Numbered from the stretch's first letter, positions 33,419 through 40,840 are shown. The stretch: 62,020 bases of DNA from JAAZKO01 sp964432115 (GCA_964432115.1 CAYSMC010000024.1:1-62020); one strand, 5' to 3'. A program made the numbers and translations. Notes: generated by a model not told the origin, from the sequence alone.

Positions 33419-33904
33419 ATGATAATAGTTACTAATTCACCATTAGAAAGATGGGAAGAATATAAACAATTACGGTTAGAATCGCTTAGCGACTCACCTC
33501 AGTCGTTTCTAGATGATATTGACAAAACTCAGGAGATATCAAAAGAAGAGTGGCAAAAAAAGCTTGAAAACATATATTTTGCCGAAATGGATGGTAAGTG
33601 GGTAGGAATGATTGGTGCTTATCAGGACGAAAGATCTAAATTAAATCACATTATGAAAGTTGTAAGTTTTTATGTATCTCCAAAATATCGTGGTCATGGA
33701 ATAGGGAAAGCACTTTTGTCAGAAGTTATTGATAAATCTAAGAAAGTTAAGGGAGTTAAGAAGTTAGAATTAGGTGTAATTACCACACAGGAAGCAGCTT
33801 ATCAGCTATATTTAACTCTTGGATTTAAAAAAGTTGGTGAACAAAAGTATTCAGTTAGGGTTGGAGATAAGTATTTTGATGAATATTTAATGGAACTTTA
33901 TTGA
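33419..33904 (+). CDS. Cassette gene: GNAT-family N-acetyltransferase
   Basis: A 161-residue GNAT enzyme transferring an acetyl group from acetyl-CoA. It shows the substrate-side N-terminus 'YKQLRLESLSDSPQSF', then 'KVVSFYVSPKYRGHGIGKALLSEVIDKSKK' with the acetyl-CoA loop R-G-H-G-I-G-K-A (Q/RxxGxG/A), and the C-terminal 'QEAAYQLYLTLGFKKVGEQKYSVRVGDKYFDEYLMEL' typical of the fold. Single-domain GNATs are among the commonest integron cassette genes. The substrate is unknown (protein N-terminus, antibiotic or small amine). It ends in TGA, 9 nt before repeat copy 4. Confidence 0.9.
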   Translation: MIIVTNSPLERWEEYKQLRLESLSDSPQSFLDDIDKTQEISKEEWQKKLENIYFAEMDGKWVGMIGAYQDERSKLNHIMKVVSFYVSPKYRGHGIGKALLSEVIDKSKKVKGVKKLELGVITTQEAAYQLYLTLGFKKVGEQKYSVRVGDKYFDEYLMELY

Positions 33905-33913
33905 GATTAAACC

Positions 33914-33942
33914 AAGTTCCAACATCCTCTACCAGTCCCTGC
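33914..33942 (+). repeat. Array repeat copy 4
   Basis: AAGTTCCAACATCCTCTACC then AGTCCCTGC, lying 9 nt after the GNAT stop codon. Confidence 0.85.
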
Positions 33943-33989
33943 GAAATATATTAAGTCAAAGCGTTCAGCACTATTAATCTCTAATCATT

Positions 33990-33995
33990 TATAAT
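33990..33995 (+). promoter_or_regulatory. -10 box of the phosphatase cassette
   Basis: TATAAT ends 8 nt before the ATG at 34004, within the cassette just after repeat copy 4. The cassette thus carries its own promoter. Confidence 0.6.
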
Positions 33996-34003
33996 AAATT
34001 TAT

Positions 34004-34531
34004 ATGGAAAAAATATATTTTGTTCGTCATGGGGAGAGTGAAGCAAATGTAGAGCGAAAATTTGCTGGGCAAAAAGAGGATTCTCCATTAACTGAGCTTG
34101 GTCGAGAACAAGCTAAACAAGCTGCTTTAGACTTATTGCATTACAATTATCAGATTGATCGAGTTATTTCTTCACCGCTCGCAAGAGCTTATAAAACTGC
34201 GCAAATATTAATCAAAGAAGCAGGCTTGGATCTAGAAATTGAAATTGATCAAAGACTAGCTGAATATGATATGGGATCACTAACCGGCACCACTTATCAC
34301 AAAATAAATTCAAGGGAGCTGATAAGTGCCGAGGGAGCAGAAGACCCTCAGGCATTTCAAGGTCGTGTACAAAGTTTATTGGATGAACTTAGTCATGGGG
34401 ATAAAAATGTATTACTAGTTAGTCACGCGGGTGTGGGGAGAATAATTGAGGTAGCTAAAAAAAGTTTAGATCCTAATGATTTTTATGATCTTGAAGCTTT
34501 GCCAAATGCAAAAATTATTGTCCTTTATTGA
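34004..34531 (+). CDS. Cassette gene: histidine phosphatase (phosphoglycerate mutase-like)
   Basis: The 175-residue protein has the catalytic 'YFVRHGESEANVERKFAGQKEDSPLTELGREQAK' (RHG phosphate pocket), 'VISSPLARAYKTAQIL' (second Arg), an acid/base Glu in 'RLAEYDMGSLTGTTY', and the second His in 'VLLVSHAGVGRII'. All four catalytic residues of the branch 1 family are present. The likely activity is dephosphorylation of a small metabolite such as a sugar phosphate or alpha-ribazole phosphate; the substrate cannot be told. The mRNA is probably leaderless. It ends in TGA 15 nt before repeat copy 5. Confidence 0.92.
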   Translation: MEKIYFVRHGESEANVERKFAGQKEDSPLTELGREQAKQAALDLLHYNYQIDRVISSPLARAYKTAQILIKEAGLDLEIEIDQRLAEYDMGSLTGTTYHKINSRELISAEGAEDPQAFQGRVQSLLDELSHGDKNVLLVSHAGVGRIIEVAKKSLDPNDFYDLEALPNAKIIVLY

Positions 34532-34546
34532 TTTTTTTGAGTAAGC

Positions 34547-34572
34547 AAGTTCCAACATCCTTCCCGCCCTGC
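34547..34572 (+). repeat. Array repeat copy 5, hybrid with the tRNA-Trp 3' end
   Basis: AAGTTCCAACAT is joined to CCTTCCCGCCCTGC(A). The left half is the repeat consensus and the right half is identical to tRNA-Trp. It is 26 nt long rather than 29, because the AGT of the other copies is missing. Confidence 0.85.
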
Positions 34573-34634
34573 AAATGATGCATTGTGATACAATTAAATT
34601 ATTGATAAAGCCAATTTATTAAATTAAGGAAAAC

Positions 34635-34946
34635 ATGACAAGAACTAAATATTCACCAGAAATAATGAGGGAGGGTATTGAGGAGATGTTACAAAGAAAT
34701 TTTTCTTTAAAAACATATCAGAGTCCTGAATTAAACCAAGCGATTGGCAGATCAATTCAAGAAAAAGTAGCTGAAGGCTTTAATTGGGGAACTATTATTT
34801 ATCCAGTATTTGTCCCGTTTTTTGTTTCTGATGATCCTGAAATTAAGAAAAATAGGCAGCAATTCATAGAAGAACATGGTGGAGAAGAAAATATTGAATT
34901 TTATTTAATTCGCAGAACGGGTGAAATCATTGTTTTGACAAAATAA
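34635..34946 (+). CDS. Cassette gene: hypothetical small protein
   Basis: The 103-residue protein is not recognised. It has a helical N-terminus ('SPEIMREGIEEMLQRN'), a hydrophobic middle ('WGTIIYPVFVPFFVSDDPEI') and a C-terminal beta pair ('IEFYLIRRTGEIIVLTK'). It is soluble or peripheral, without a clear signal peptide. Its stop codon TAA is inside repeat copy 6 (the TAA of AAAATAAGTTCC), so the cassette boundary and the gene end coincide, as in compact integron cassettes. A weak AAGGAAA precedes the ATG. Confidence 0.6.
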   Translation: MTRTKYSPEIMREGIEEMLQRNFSLKTYQSPELNQAIGRSIQEKVAEGFNWGTIIYPVFVPFFVSDDPEIKKNRQQFIEEHGGEENIEFYLIRRTGEIIVLTK

Positions 34947-34973
34947 GTTCCAACATCCTTCACCAGTCCCTGC
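34945..34973 (+). repeat. Array repeat copy 6
   Basis: AAGTTCCAACATCCTTCACC then AGTCCCTGC, an exact match to the consensus, preceded by AAAAT. It supplies the stop codon of the preceding gene. Confidence 0.88.
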
Positions 34974-35011
34974 TTGATAAAATTAATTCAATTTTAGAGG
35001 AAGATAGAGTA

Positions 35012-35353
35012 TCATTTCACAAATTTCAATTGCTCAGACGACCATCTTGGTATGTTAACTAGAACAAGCTTAAGTTCTTTTCCTTTAGACCAGTATTTTT
35101 CACCTTTCTTAAAATGGTAGAAGTCGCCTTTCTCAATAATAAAATTGCCAAATTCCGAGTGAATGACTCCAGAACCACTTAACACGTAGTAAATCTCTTC
35201 ACATTCAGTGTTTACAACTCTTTTCTGTTCTGGAAATCTTCCATTAATATATGCTATTGCAAAACTTACATCTTTACTTTGAGAGTCATACTCCCAAAAA
35301 ATACATTGATCAGAATTTATTTTCTTTTTTACCTGTGATTTTTTAATTAACAT
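35012..35353 (-). CDS. Cassette gene (reverse orientation): single-domain cupin
   Basis: The 113-residue cupin has 'ECEEIYYVLSGSGVIHSEFGNFIIEKGDFYHFKKGEKYW', the two conserved cupin motifs of a small beta-barrel; the first motif has E...E-E in place of the usual HxH, so metal binding is uncertain. Such proteins are isomerases, dioxygenases or sugar-binding sensors. It is one of two genes in the array on the minus strand. A -10-like TAAAAT about 25 nt upstream of the ATG suggests its own promoter, so it need not depend on an external one. Confidence 0.82.
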   Translation of the reverse strand: MLIKKSQVKKKINSDQCIFWEYDSQSKDVSFAIAYINGRFPEQKRVVNTECEEIYYVLSGSGVIHSEFGNFIIEKGDFYHFKKGEKYWSKGKELKLVLVNIPRWSSEQLKFVK

Positions 35354-35518
35354 AATTAAACTTGATTGGTTGGTATTTTAACGTTTATCACAGTTAGTCA
35401 TTATCTATGCTGTTGACATAACCAAGTAATACTTTTACAACAAAGCTGCTTTTAATATATCAAATCTTAAAGATTTATACGATAACCACTGTATGACACT
35501 CACGTTTTTTCTTAAAAT

Positions 35519-35547
35519 AAGTTCCAACATCCTTTGTTAACCTTTGC
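35519..35547 (+). repeat. Array repeat copy 7 (diverged right half)
   Basis: AAGTTCCAACATCCTTTGTT then AACCTTTGC, preceded by AAAAT. The left half is conserved and the right half has drifted. Confidence 0.78.
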
Positions 35548-35588
35548 AAATACAAAAAAACTTGATTCTAAGTATCAAGCTCATAAGC

Positions 35589-35594
35589 TATAAT
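35589..35594 (+). promoter_or_regulatory. -10 box of the second GNAT cassette
   Basis: TATAAT ends 8 nt before the ATG at 35603, giving a near-leaderless transcript. Confidence 0.55.
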
Positions 35595-35602
35595 TATTGA
35601 AA

Positions 35603-36168
35603 ATGTCAAATAATCGATTAATTAACTCTATTGCTATAAAACTTGTAGAAAAGCCTAGTCAAACACAAAAAAAACAAATTTTTAGACTCCAACAAGAAGT
35701 TTTTTCTTATATAGATGAAAAGGAAGCAAAAGAAGATTTTTATCATCCCGAATCAGCGCATGTTTTAGCTTATCTTGGTGATGACTTAGTTTCTTGGGCT
35801 GGCGTGCATATAAGTCAGCAAGTATTTCAAGATAAAAGTATTAAATTGGGTGGCTATGGAATTTGTACCCATACTAATTATCAGGGTCAAGGCATTGGTT
35901 CTTTAGTTTCCAAAAAGCCATGGAGTATCTTAAAAATAATGGGGTAGAGGTGGCATTTTTATCAGTTGATTTAGATAATGAATCATCAATAGCATTTCAT
36001 AAAAAGAACGGATTTGTGATGCTCCCACAGAAATATTCTTGGACAAATTCTAGTGGTGAGCTCAAGGAAGATAAGGGAGCAATGATTGCACCAGTCAATT
36101 CTCAAGAGTTATTCAACTATATCTTAAAAACAAACAAAGTTTTATATGTGGGCAATGGTTATTGGTGA
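35603..36168 (+). pseudogene. Cassette gene: GNAT-family acetyltransferase broken by a frameshift
   Basis: The first frame reads 'LGGYGICTHTNYQGQGIGSLVSK' (acetyl-CoA loop Q-G-Q-G-I-G) and then runs into a stop at 35945-35947. The second frame continues the family with 'AMEYLKNNGVEVAFLSVDLDNESSIAFHKKNGFVMLPQKYSW'. The shift falls at the A5 run 35912-35916; one extra A would restore a single reading frame (…SKKAMEYL…) of about 188 residues. It is either a true inactivated gene, a slippery A-run used for phase correction, or a homopolymer sequencing error. A C-terminal extension of about 40 residues follows the GNAT fold. Confidence 0.8.
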
Positions 36169-36176
36169 GTTAAAAT

Positions 36177-36205
36177 AAGTTCCAACATCGTTCACTAATC
36201 TCTAC
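36177..36205 (+). repeat. Array repeat copy 8 (diverged)
   Basis: AAGTTCCAACATCGTTCACT then AATCTCTAC, preceded by AAAAT, 8 nt after the end of the GNAT pseudogene. Confidence 0.8.
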
Positions 36206-36286
36206 AAAATAAATTTTTAATTTACAGTTTTTCTATATCCTGATCTTAATGTCTCAAATAAAGATAATTTAATTGCATTTAAACTC

Positions 36287-36295
36287 TGATAAAAT
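36287..36295 (+). promoter_or_regulatory. Extended -10 promoter of the hydrolase cassette
   Basis: TGA-TAAAAT ends 6 nt before the ATG at 36302, so the mRNA should be leaderless. Confidence 0.6.
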
Positions 36296-36301
36296 AAGAG
36301 T

Positions 36302-37174
36302 ATGAAAATAGTTGAAACAAAAACTTCCAAAGGAATAACATATAAAGGACTATTGTCCGTTCCCGAAAAGAATAGTAATAAGATTATTATTCACGTTCAT
36401 GGGATGGGAGGAAGTATTATCTATAACGATTTTTATGTCTCAATGCATGAAAAATATCCGCAGAATGCTTATTCGTTTTTAGTTGGTGAAAATCGGGGAT
36501 CAGAAATTATTAAAGGTTTTAAACGAGGTGATGAGTCTGTACTTTTAGGTAATGCTTTTGAAAGATTTGAAGATTGTGTGGAAGATATTCAGGCATGGAT
36601 CAACTTTGCTGTGGAAAGAGGATACGAAGAGATTTGGTTGCAGGCTCATAGTTTGGGTCCATCCAAAGTAGCTTATTATCTAAATCAAAAAAACCCTAAA
36701 AACATTAAGGGGGTTATTTGGTTAAGTCCTTCAGATATAATTGGTCTAGTTCGCTATTCTGAAATGATAAATGAACATAAGAAGCTAATGAAAGAGGCAA
36801 AAGAACTAATAAATAGAGGAAAAGGGAATGAACTTCTTTCTGATAAGTTATGGGGAGAATATTTACTGAGTGCAAAGACTTACATTGATTTTTTTGAAGA
36901 GACAGCTAATACGGCAATCTTTAATTATAGAGATAATTCTTTGGGTTGGCAGGTTGTAAATGATATAAGTGTGCCTGTTTTTACTATCACAGGGACTGAG
37001 GATGATGGCATTAAACCAGTTATTGATCCTAAAGAAGCAATGGTGCTATTGGAGTCAGAATTAAAGAATTCCCCCAGAGTTAAAACTGTTGTCTATGAGG
37101 GTGCTGAACACAGTTTTAATGGTTTTGAGCTAAGAATAGTCGATGATGTTTTGGAGTTCATAAGTAAGGAATAA
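36302..37174 (+). CDS. Cassette gene: alpha/beta hydrolase
   Basis: A 290-residue serine hydrolase. The oxyanion region is 'IIIHVHGMGGSIIYNDFYV', the nucleophile elbow is 'IWLQAHSLGPSKVAYYLNQ' (A-H-S-L-G; Ser near residue 118), the acid lies in 'VFTITGTEDDGIKP' and the catalytic His is in 'VVYEGAEHSFNGFE'. The helical cap (about 155-205) is long and charged. It resembles DUF1749/alpha-beta hydrolases acting on small esters or peptides; the substrate is unknown. It has its own leaderless promoter and is followed by repeat copy 9. Confidence 0.88.
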   Translation: MKIVETKTSKGITYKGLLSVPEKNSNKIIIHVHGMGGSIIYNDFYVSMHEKYPQNAYSFLVGENRGSEIIKGFKRGDESVLLGNAFERFEDCVEDIQAWINFAVERGYEEIWLQAHSLGPSKVAYYLNQKNPKNIKGVIWLSPSDIIGLVRYSEMINEHKKLMKEAKELINRGKGNELLSDKLWGEYLLSAKTYIDFFEETANTAIFNYRDNSLGWQVVNDISVPVFTITGTEDDGIKPVIDPKEAMVLLESELKNSPRVKTVVYEGAEHSFNGFELRIVDDVLEFISKE

Positions 37175-37232
37175 TTTTAATTCGTTTAACTGAAAAGGCT
37201 AGGTAAACAAATACCGTAATAAAACCGAAAAT

Positions 37233-37261
37233 AAGTTCCAACATCCTTCACTAAGCTTTGT
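37233..37261 (+). repeat. Array repeat copy 9 (diverged right end)
   Basis: AAGTTCCAACATCCTTCACT then AAGCTTTGT, preceded by AAAAT, 58 nt after the hydrolase stop. Confidence 0.8.
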
Positions 37262-37371
37262 TTGAAGGATTAACCCTCATGTTTTTCTATAATTGACTGC
37301 TGAATGTTGAAAAAGCTTCAACAGCGTTAGCAATTTCTGATTAATTAATACATTGTGATCTATTTTGATTT

Positions 37372-38550
37372 TCAGTTAAAAGTATGTATTATTAAATTTA
37401 TCCAATTTTCTTTAGTATTTTTTTGTTTTTTTTGATAATTTAAATATAAATTAAATACATGTATAACTAGCGCTAAATAGAATAATACCTCAAAAGATTC
37501 TCTCCAAATAACTAAAAATCTAAGAGTTGTAAAAAAATCTGGTAAAATTCCTAAATTATGATATAGGTCAATGAGTGACGTCCCCCGGTCTGAAAATAGG
37601 CTACGATCTGCATAGGGGTTAAAAATAAAAGTTGGTAATAAATATAATACTTCTTGACCACGAAAACAAAATAAGTTTCTCCAAGCTATTTGCTGTTGAT
37701 TTTGTGTTGGCTTACTCTTTTTTAAATATTGTCCAATGCGCCAACTGGTGAAGCCGTAAACAAAGGCAAAGATATATAAAAGAATAAAAAATTCATTTAT
37801 TTCTTTCATATTGTGAATATTTAACTCATTTTGGTAGCTATTGTTTGTTTTTACTCGCATATTTAGTAGACGCTGTCCCCAAGAAATTTCCTCGCCAATT
37901 AAAAAAATAAATATAAAAATTAAACAAACAAAAATAATTCTTAAGAAAGGATTGATTTGTCTTTTTTTGGTGTTTTTTATAGTTGCCAAAAGAACGCTAA
38001 ATATTAATCCAATGCCTAATACGACAACCTGCAGCCATTCCATAAAATTATCATCATCAGTTCCACCAAAATTAGCACTAATTTTTATAAAAACTTCAGA
38101 ATTATAGATGTAAATATAAAAACACAATAAAAGAAAACTGAAGAAAAATAATTTTGCCCAATTTTTTTTGATAATTTTCCAACCAGTAGTCAATATTTTT
38201 AGGAAATAACTAAAAATTAATAAATCAAGTAAGATTGCTTGATTAAGACCAAAATTTTTGGTGACAAATGTTGGATGTGTAAAAGCATCTATTCCAAATA
38301 AAATAATGACTAACGTAAGTGTTATTGGTAAAAAATAATGATTATTAAATTTAATTAACCACCAACCAGAATTTAGATTTTTTTTAGGAAAAAAACTCAC
38401 AAAAGTTATAGATGCTAATAGTATTGCAATAAGAAGTCTTAAATCAAATAGTAAATACTCACCAATTATACCTCGATAGTTAAGTAGCTCAATTATGCCG
38501 AGAAGAATAATTAAAAAATAGGCAATAATCAATGCTATTTTAATTTTCAT
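37372..38550 (-). CDS. Cassette gene (reverse orientation): polytopic membrane protein
   Basis: The 392-residue protein has about nine hydrophobic segments and is very Ile/Leu/Phe-rich. A cytoplasmic or loop motif 'LIGEEISWGQRLLNMRVKTNNSYQNELNIHNMKEINEFF' contains charged residues between helices and resembles conserved loops in uncharacterised membrane proteins of mobile regions, but I cannot name a family. It is the largest cassette in the array and transcribes toward repeat copy 9. Its base composition is even more AT-rich than the core genes, consistent with transfer. Confidence 0.65.
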   Translation of the reverse strand: MKIKIALIIAYFLIILLGIIELLNYRGIIGEYLLFDLRLLIAILLASITFVSFFPKKNLNSGWWLIKFNNHYFLPITLTLVIILFGIDAFTHPTFVTKNFGLNQAILLDLLIFSYFLKILTTGWKIIKKNWAKLFFFSFLLLCFYIYIYNSEVFIKISANFGGTDDDNFMEWLQVVVLGIGLIFSVLLATIKNTKKRQINPFLRIIFVCLIFIFIFLIGEEISWGQRLLNMRVKTNNSYQNELNIHNMKEINEFFILLYIFAFVYGFTSWRIGQYLKKSKPTQNQQQIAWRNLFCFRGQEVLYLLPTFIFNPYADRSLFSDRGTSLIDLYHNLGILPDFFTTLRFLVIWRESFEVLFYLALVIHVFNLYLNYQKKQKNTKENWINLIIHTFN

Positions 38551-38638
38551 GCTGACGCTAATTGTAACATTTAAACTTTAATTAGTTTGTATCCATTATT
38601 GGGGTTATTAGATAATAAAACCATAAAAAACCCAAAAG

Positions 38639-38667
38639 AAGTTTTAACTTCTTTCACCACTCCCTGC
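38639..38667 (+). repeat. Array repeat copy 10 (most diverged, last of the array)
   Basis: AAGTTTTAACTTCTTTCACC then ACTCCCTGC. The right half still matches the consensus. No further copy is seen downstream. Confidence 0.7.
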
Positions 38668-38688
38668 AGAGAAAATATGGAGGCATAG

Positions 38689-38694
38689 TATAAT
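38689..38694 (+). promoter_or_regulatory. -10 box of the APH-like gene
   Basis: TATAAT ends 6 nt before the ATG at 38701, 22 nt past the last array repeat. Confidence 0.6.
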
Positions 38695-38700
38695 TAAACT

Positions 38701-39777
38701 ATGCATAAAAAACCACTTTTTTCGCCGCATTTTGCGAAACGCCTCAATCTCAATCAAGCGGAAATGTCAACACTGCTCAATCGGGTAGTCACAGCTTATA
38801 ATTTAGGTCAATTCATCGCAGCCAAGGGTATAGAAATTGGCTACGAAGATGTTAATATTATTCTTAAAACAAACACTGGTAAATACCTTTTAAAAGTTTT
38901 AATTGATTTTATTCTCAAAAAACCACGTTCGATAGTTGCTAGTCGACGTTATGTTGAAACTATGGAGAGCTTTCGAGCTGATGGGATTCCTGTTCCTAAA
39001 TTGTACCCAGTGGTTAATGTTTCTCAAAAAGAACAAACACTAGATACTTATTTGCTCCAACAACAGCTGCCTCACAATCATCAGCCAGTTTGGATGTTGG
39101 TCATGGAATTTTTTGCAGGAAATGATTTTATTAAGCAGCCACCTACCATTGAGGACATTAAAACAGTGGCTAAGTATCTGGCCAAGATCAATAATTCTAA
39201 ATTAGAACGTCAACCTGCCTATGATCCATGGCAACCACATTATTTCCTACGCTCTTACAAAGAGTCTGCTGACTTACTAAAAGAACCGGCAAAAAGTTTG
39301 ATTCAAGATTTATTGGAAAATTTTAAAAAAATTGATCAAAAAAAGTTACCAAAGTCAGTTATCCATGCTGATTTTATGAGAAATAATTTATTAAAGAATA
39401 ATCGAGGTCAATATTGTTTACTTGATTTTGGAGTAGTTAATTTTGGGCCAAGAATTACTGATTTAGCAGTATTTTTAGCCGGTTTTTGTATGAATCCGTA
39501 TGATTCTTTGGAGAAAAATCGCTTAGCCTATCAAGCTGGTTTAACTGCGTATGATCAAGAAATACATTTGACTGCTTATGAAAAAACTCATCTTGTTACT
39601 ATGGTACAAGCAGCTTATGCATGTTTTTACATGCCAGCTCTTTATGAAAAAATGTTAGAAAACAATCAGACAGCGGAAAATGATTACTGGATTGGTGTAG
39701 GTGAAACTGGTTTAATAATGATTCAACAGTTGGAGCTGGAGCTGGAGTTGGAGCAAGAAAGTGATATGAGGAGATAA
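38701..39777 (+). CDS. Aminoglycoside phosphotransferase/homoserine kinase II-like kinase
   Basis: A 358-residue APH-fold kinase. The N-lobe has 'DVNIILKTNTGKYLLKVLID' (ATP-binding Lys). The catalytic loop is 'SVIHADFMRNNLLKN' (H-x-D-x-x-x-x-N) and the metal-binding loop is 'YCLLDFGVVNFGPRITDLAVFLAGF', with DFG in place of the common DFE. Family members phosphorylate homoserine, choline, aminoglycosides or similar small molecules. The closest style is the homoserine kinase type II/MTR kinase group. It is 3 nt upstream of a ParB/Srx-fold gene and transcribed with it, first after the cassette array. The mRNA is probably leaderless. Confidence 0.82.
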   Translation: MHKKPLFSPHFAKRLNLNQAEMSTLLNRVVTAYNLGQFIAAKGIEIGYEDVNIILKTNTGKYLLKVLIDFILKKPRSIVASRRYVETMESFRADGIPVPKLYPVVNVSQKEQTLDTYLLQQQLPHNHQPVWMLVMEFFAGNDFIKQPPTIEDIKTVAKYLAKINNSKLERQPAYDPWQPHYFLRSYKESADLLKEPAKSLIQDLLENFKKIDQKKLPKSVIHADFMRNNLLKNNRGQYCLLDFGVVNFGPRITDLAVFLAGFCMNPYDSLEKNRLAYQAGLTAYDQEIHLTAYEKTHLVTMVQAAYACFYMPALYEKMLENNQTAENDYWIGVGETGLIMIQQLELELELEQESDMRR

Positions 39778-39780
39778 ATT

Positions 39781-40356
39781 ATGTTGCAAAAGACACCTGA
39801 GAACCTAGAAATCAATCATCTAGACTATATTTGGCCAACTATTATGGCTGGAGACTTAGAAACAGCTAGACAGACAGCAGTCAAATACCGAGAGGCGGAA
39901 CTACGCACTGCTGACCGATTGGTTGAGGGTAGAACTGAAAGCGATATGGGTACTTTAATTCTTTATGCTGTTGCCCACGGTCAGGATGTACCACTGACCG
40001 AAATAGACCCTAACTTAGTAGAAATTTTACAAGCTACTTCTTGGGAAAGATTAGTGACTAAATTTCGTCGCCTCTTTATATCTAGGGAATTTAATAGGCC
40101 GGGTGATAGAGAAAGGCTGCTAAAAGAAATTGTACGAAAAAAAGAGGATTTTAGCAAAGTGCCTCCCATTGTTGTGTCTTTAAATGAGCAAGGTAAATAT
40201 TTTTTATTTGATGGTCAAACTAGAACGCGTCGAGCGCGAGAATTAAAAATGAAGACAATCAGAGCCTACCTTCTACCAAATGATTACCATCAGGGACAAA
40301 TTATTAGTCAAGCTGCAGAGATGTATAAGCAAGTTATTCCGCAGTTTAGAGGATAA
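39781..40356 (+). CDS. ParB/sulfiredoxin-fold protein (ParB-like nuclease domain)
   Basis: A 191-residue protein whose C-terminal half carries 'PPIVVSLNEQGKYFLFDGQTRTRRARELKMKTIRAYLL', matching the ParB/Srx signature 'v.DG.hR..A...lg...i.a.v', with the DGQTR element standing for DGHHR/DGERR. The N-terminal half ('TIMAGDLETARQTAVKYREAELRTADRLVEGRTESDM') is helical and not recognised. There is no helix-turn-helix, so it is not a partition ParB; ParB/Srx domains also act as nucleases or ATP-dependent kinases such as SerK and SbnI. Pairing with an APH-like kinase suggests a joint small-molecule phosphorylation role, but that is inference. Confidence 0.7.
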   Translation: MLQKTPENLEINHLDYIWPTIMAGDLETARQTAVKYREAELRTADRLVEGRTESDMGTLILYAVAHGQDVPLTEIDPNLVEILQATSWERLVTKFRRLFISREFNRPGDRERLLKEIVRKKEDFSKVPPIVVSLNEQGKYFLFDGQTRTRRARELKMKTIRAYLLPNDYHQGQIISQAAEMYKQVIPQFRG

Positions 40357-40473
40357 GGTTTTTGATATTAATTTATCTACAATAGTATAACTTTTTTACA
40401 TTTGTTAAATAAGTTATTTTTTGCTAGAATTACCCAGGTTAAATCAAAAATATTTAAATAGAAAGTGAGAAAT

Positions 40474-40740
40474 ATGTCTGACTTAGAACGCAATATTGAA
40501 ACCGGAACACAATTTGGACCAAACTTAAAGCCAAATTCAGAAGTAGATTCAAAAGCAGACTCAGGACCAACATCAGCAGAGGCAAAAAAAGCAACTTTAC
40601 CTGAGGGTTATTCCATAGATGAAATGGGTGTTGATGTTGTCAAGTTAATGAGTCCTAGTGGAGAAGTGCTTGGCATGTACGTACCAGCTGCTACTCAAAT
40701 TATCCAAGATGCGATAAAACATTCACGATCACAGAAATAA
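40474..40740 (+). CDS. Hypothetical small acidic protein
   Basis: The 88-residue product (from the ATG at 40474) has a disordered Ser/Asp/Lys-rich N-terminus and a small C-terminal fold 'LPEGYSIDEMGVDVVKLMSPSGEVLGMYVPAATQIIQDAIKH'. No family is recognised. A TGC-TAGAAT element at about 40421-40429 gives a leader of about 40 nt. It sits between the kinase/ParB-like pair and the giant protein, and its role is unknown. Confidence 0.55.
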   Translation: MSDLERNIETGTQFGPNLKPNSEVDSKADSGPTSAEAKKATLPEGYSIDEMGVDVVKLMSPSGEVLGMYVPAATQIIQDAIKHSRSQK

Positions 40741-40805
40741 TTATTGACAGCTTGTTTGAATAATGTCTAACTTTGTTGACAATCAACTGTGCTAAAAAAT
40801 TTTAC

Positions 40806-40834
40806 TTGTTGTTAGATTTGTTACTGACTATAAT
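40806..40834 (+). promoter_or_regulatory. Promoter of a leaderless GTG gene
   Basis: TTGTTG (40806-40811), a 17-bp spacer and TATAAT (40829-40834), then 6 nt to the GTG at 40841. Both hexamers are present, so this is a well-supported promoter with a leaderless start. Confidence 0.7.
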
Positions 40835-40840
40835 GAGTTA

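Larger units (their letters stand above)
32143..38667 (+). other. tRNA-Trp-anchored, integron-like array of small gene cassettes
   Basis: Ten related short sequences punctuate this region: the tRNA-Trp 3' end, an exact 20-bp copy, and eight copies of a repeat with consensus AAAATAAGTTCCAACATCC...TTCACC...AGTCCCTGC. Repeat-to-repeat distances are about 0.2, 0.56, 1.0, 0.63, 0.40, 0.57, 0.66, 1.06 and 1.4 kb. Each interval from the second repeat on holds one gene (one holds two), several with their own promoter close to the start codon and six of eight intervals in one orientation. The 34547 copy joins the repeat's left half to the tRNA's right half (CCTTCCCGCCCTGCA), tying the family to tRNA-Trp. 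No recombinase gene is present here. Confidence 0.65.

Noticed and set aside
32143..38667. CRISPR array
   Set aside because: The repeats are 26-34 bp, but the intervals are 0.2-1.4 kb, unequal and mostly gene-containing. No cas genes are present.
32143..38667. Classical attC integron
   Set aside because: The repeats lack the paired R/L boxes with GTTRRRY/RYYYAAC over 57-141 bp, and no IntI gene is visible. The tRNA-Trp identity points to a different site type.
32898..38667. Repeats as intrinsic terminators
   Set aside because: The consensus has no self-complementary stem and no T-run, so it cannot act as a hairpin terminator.
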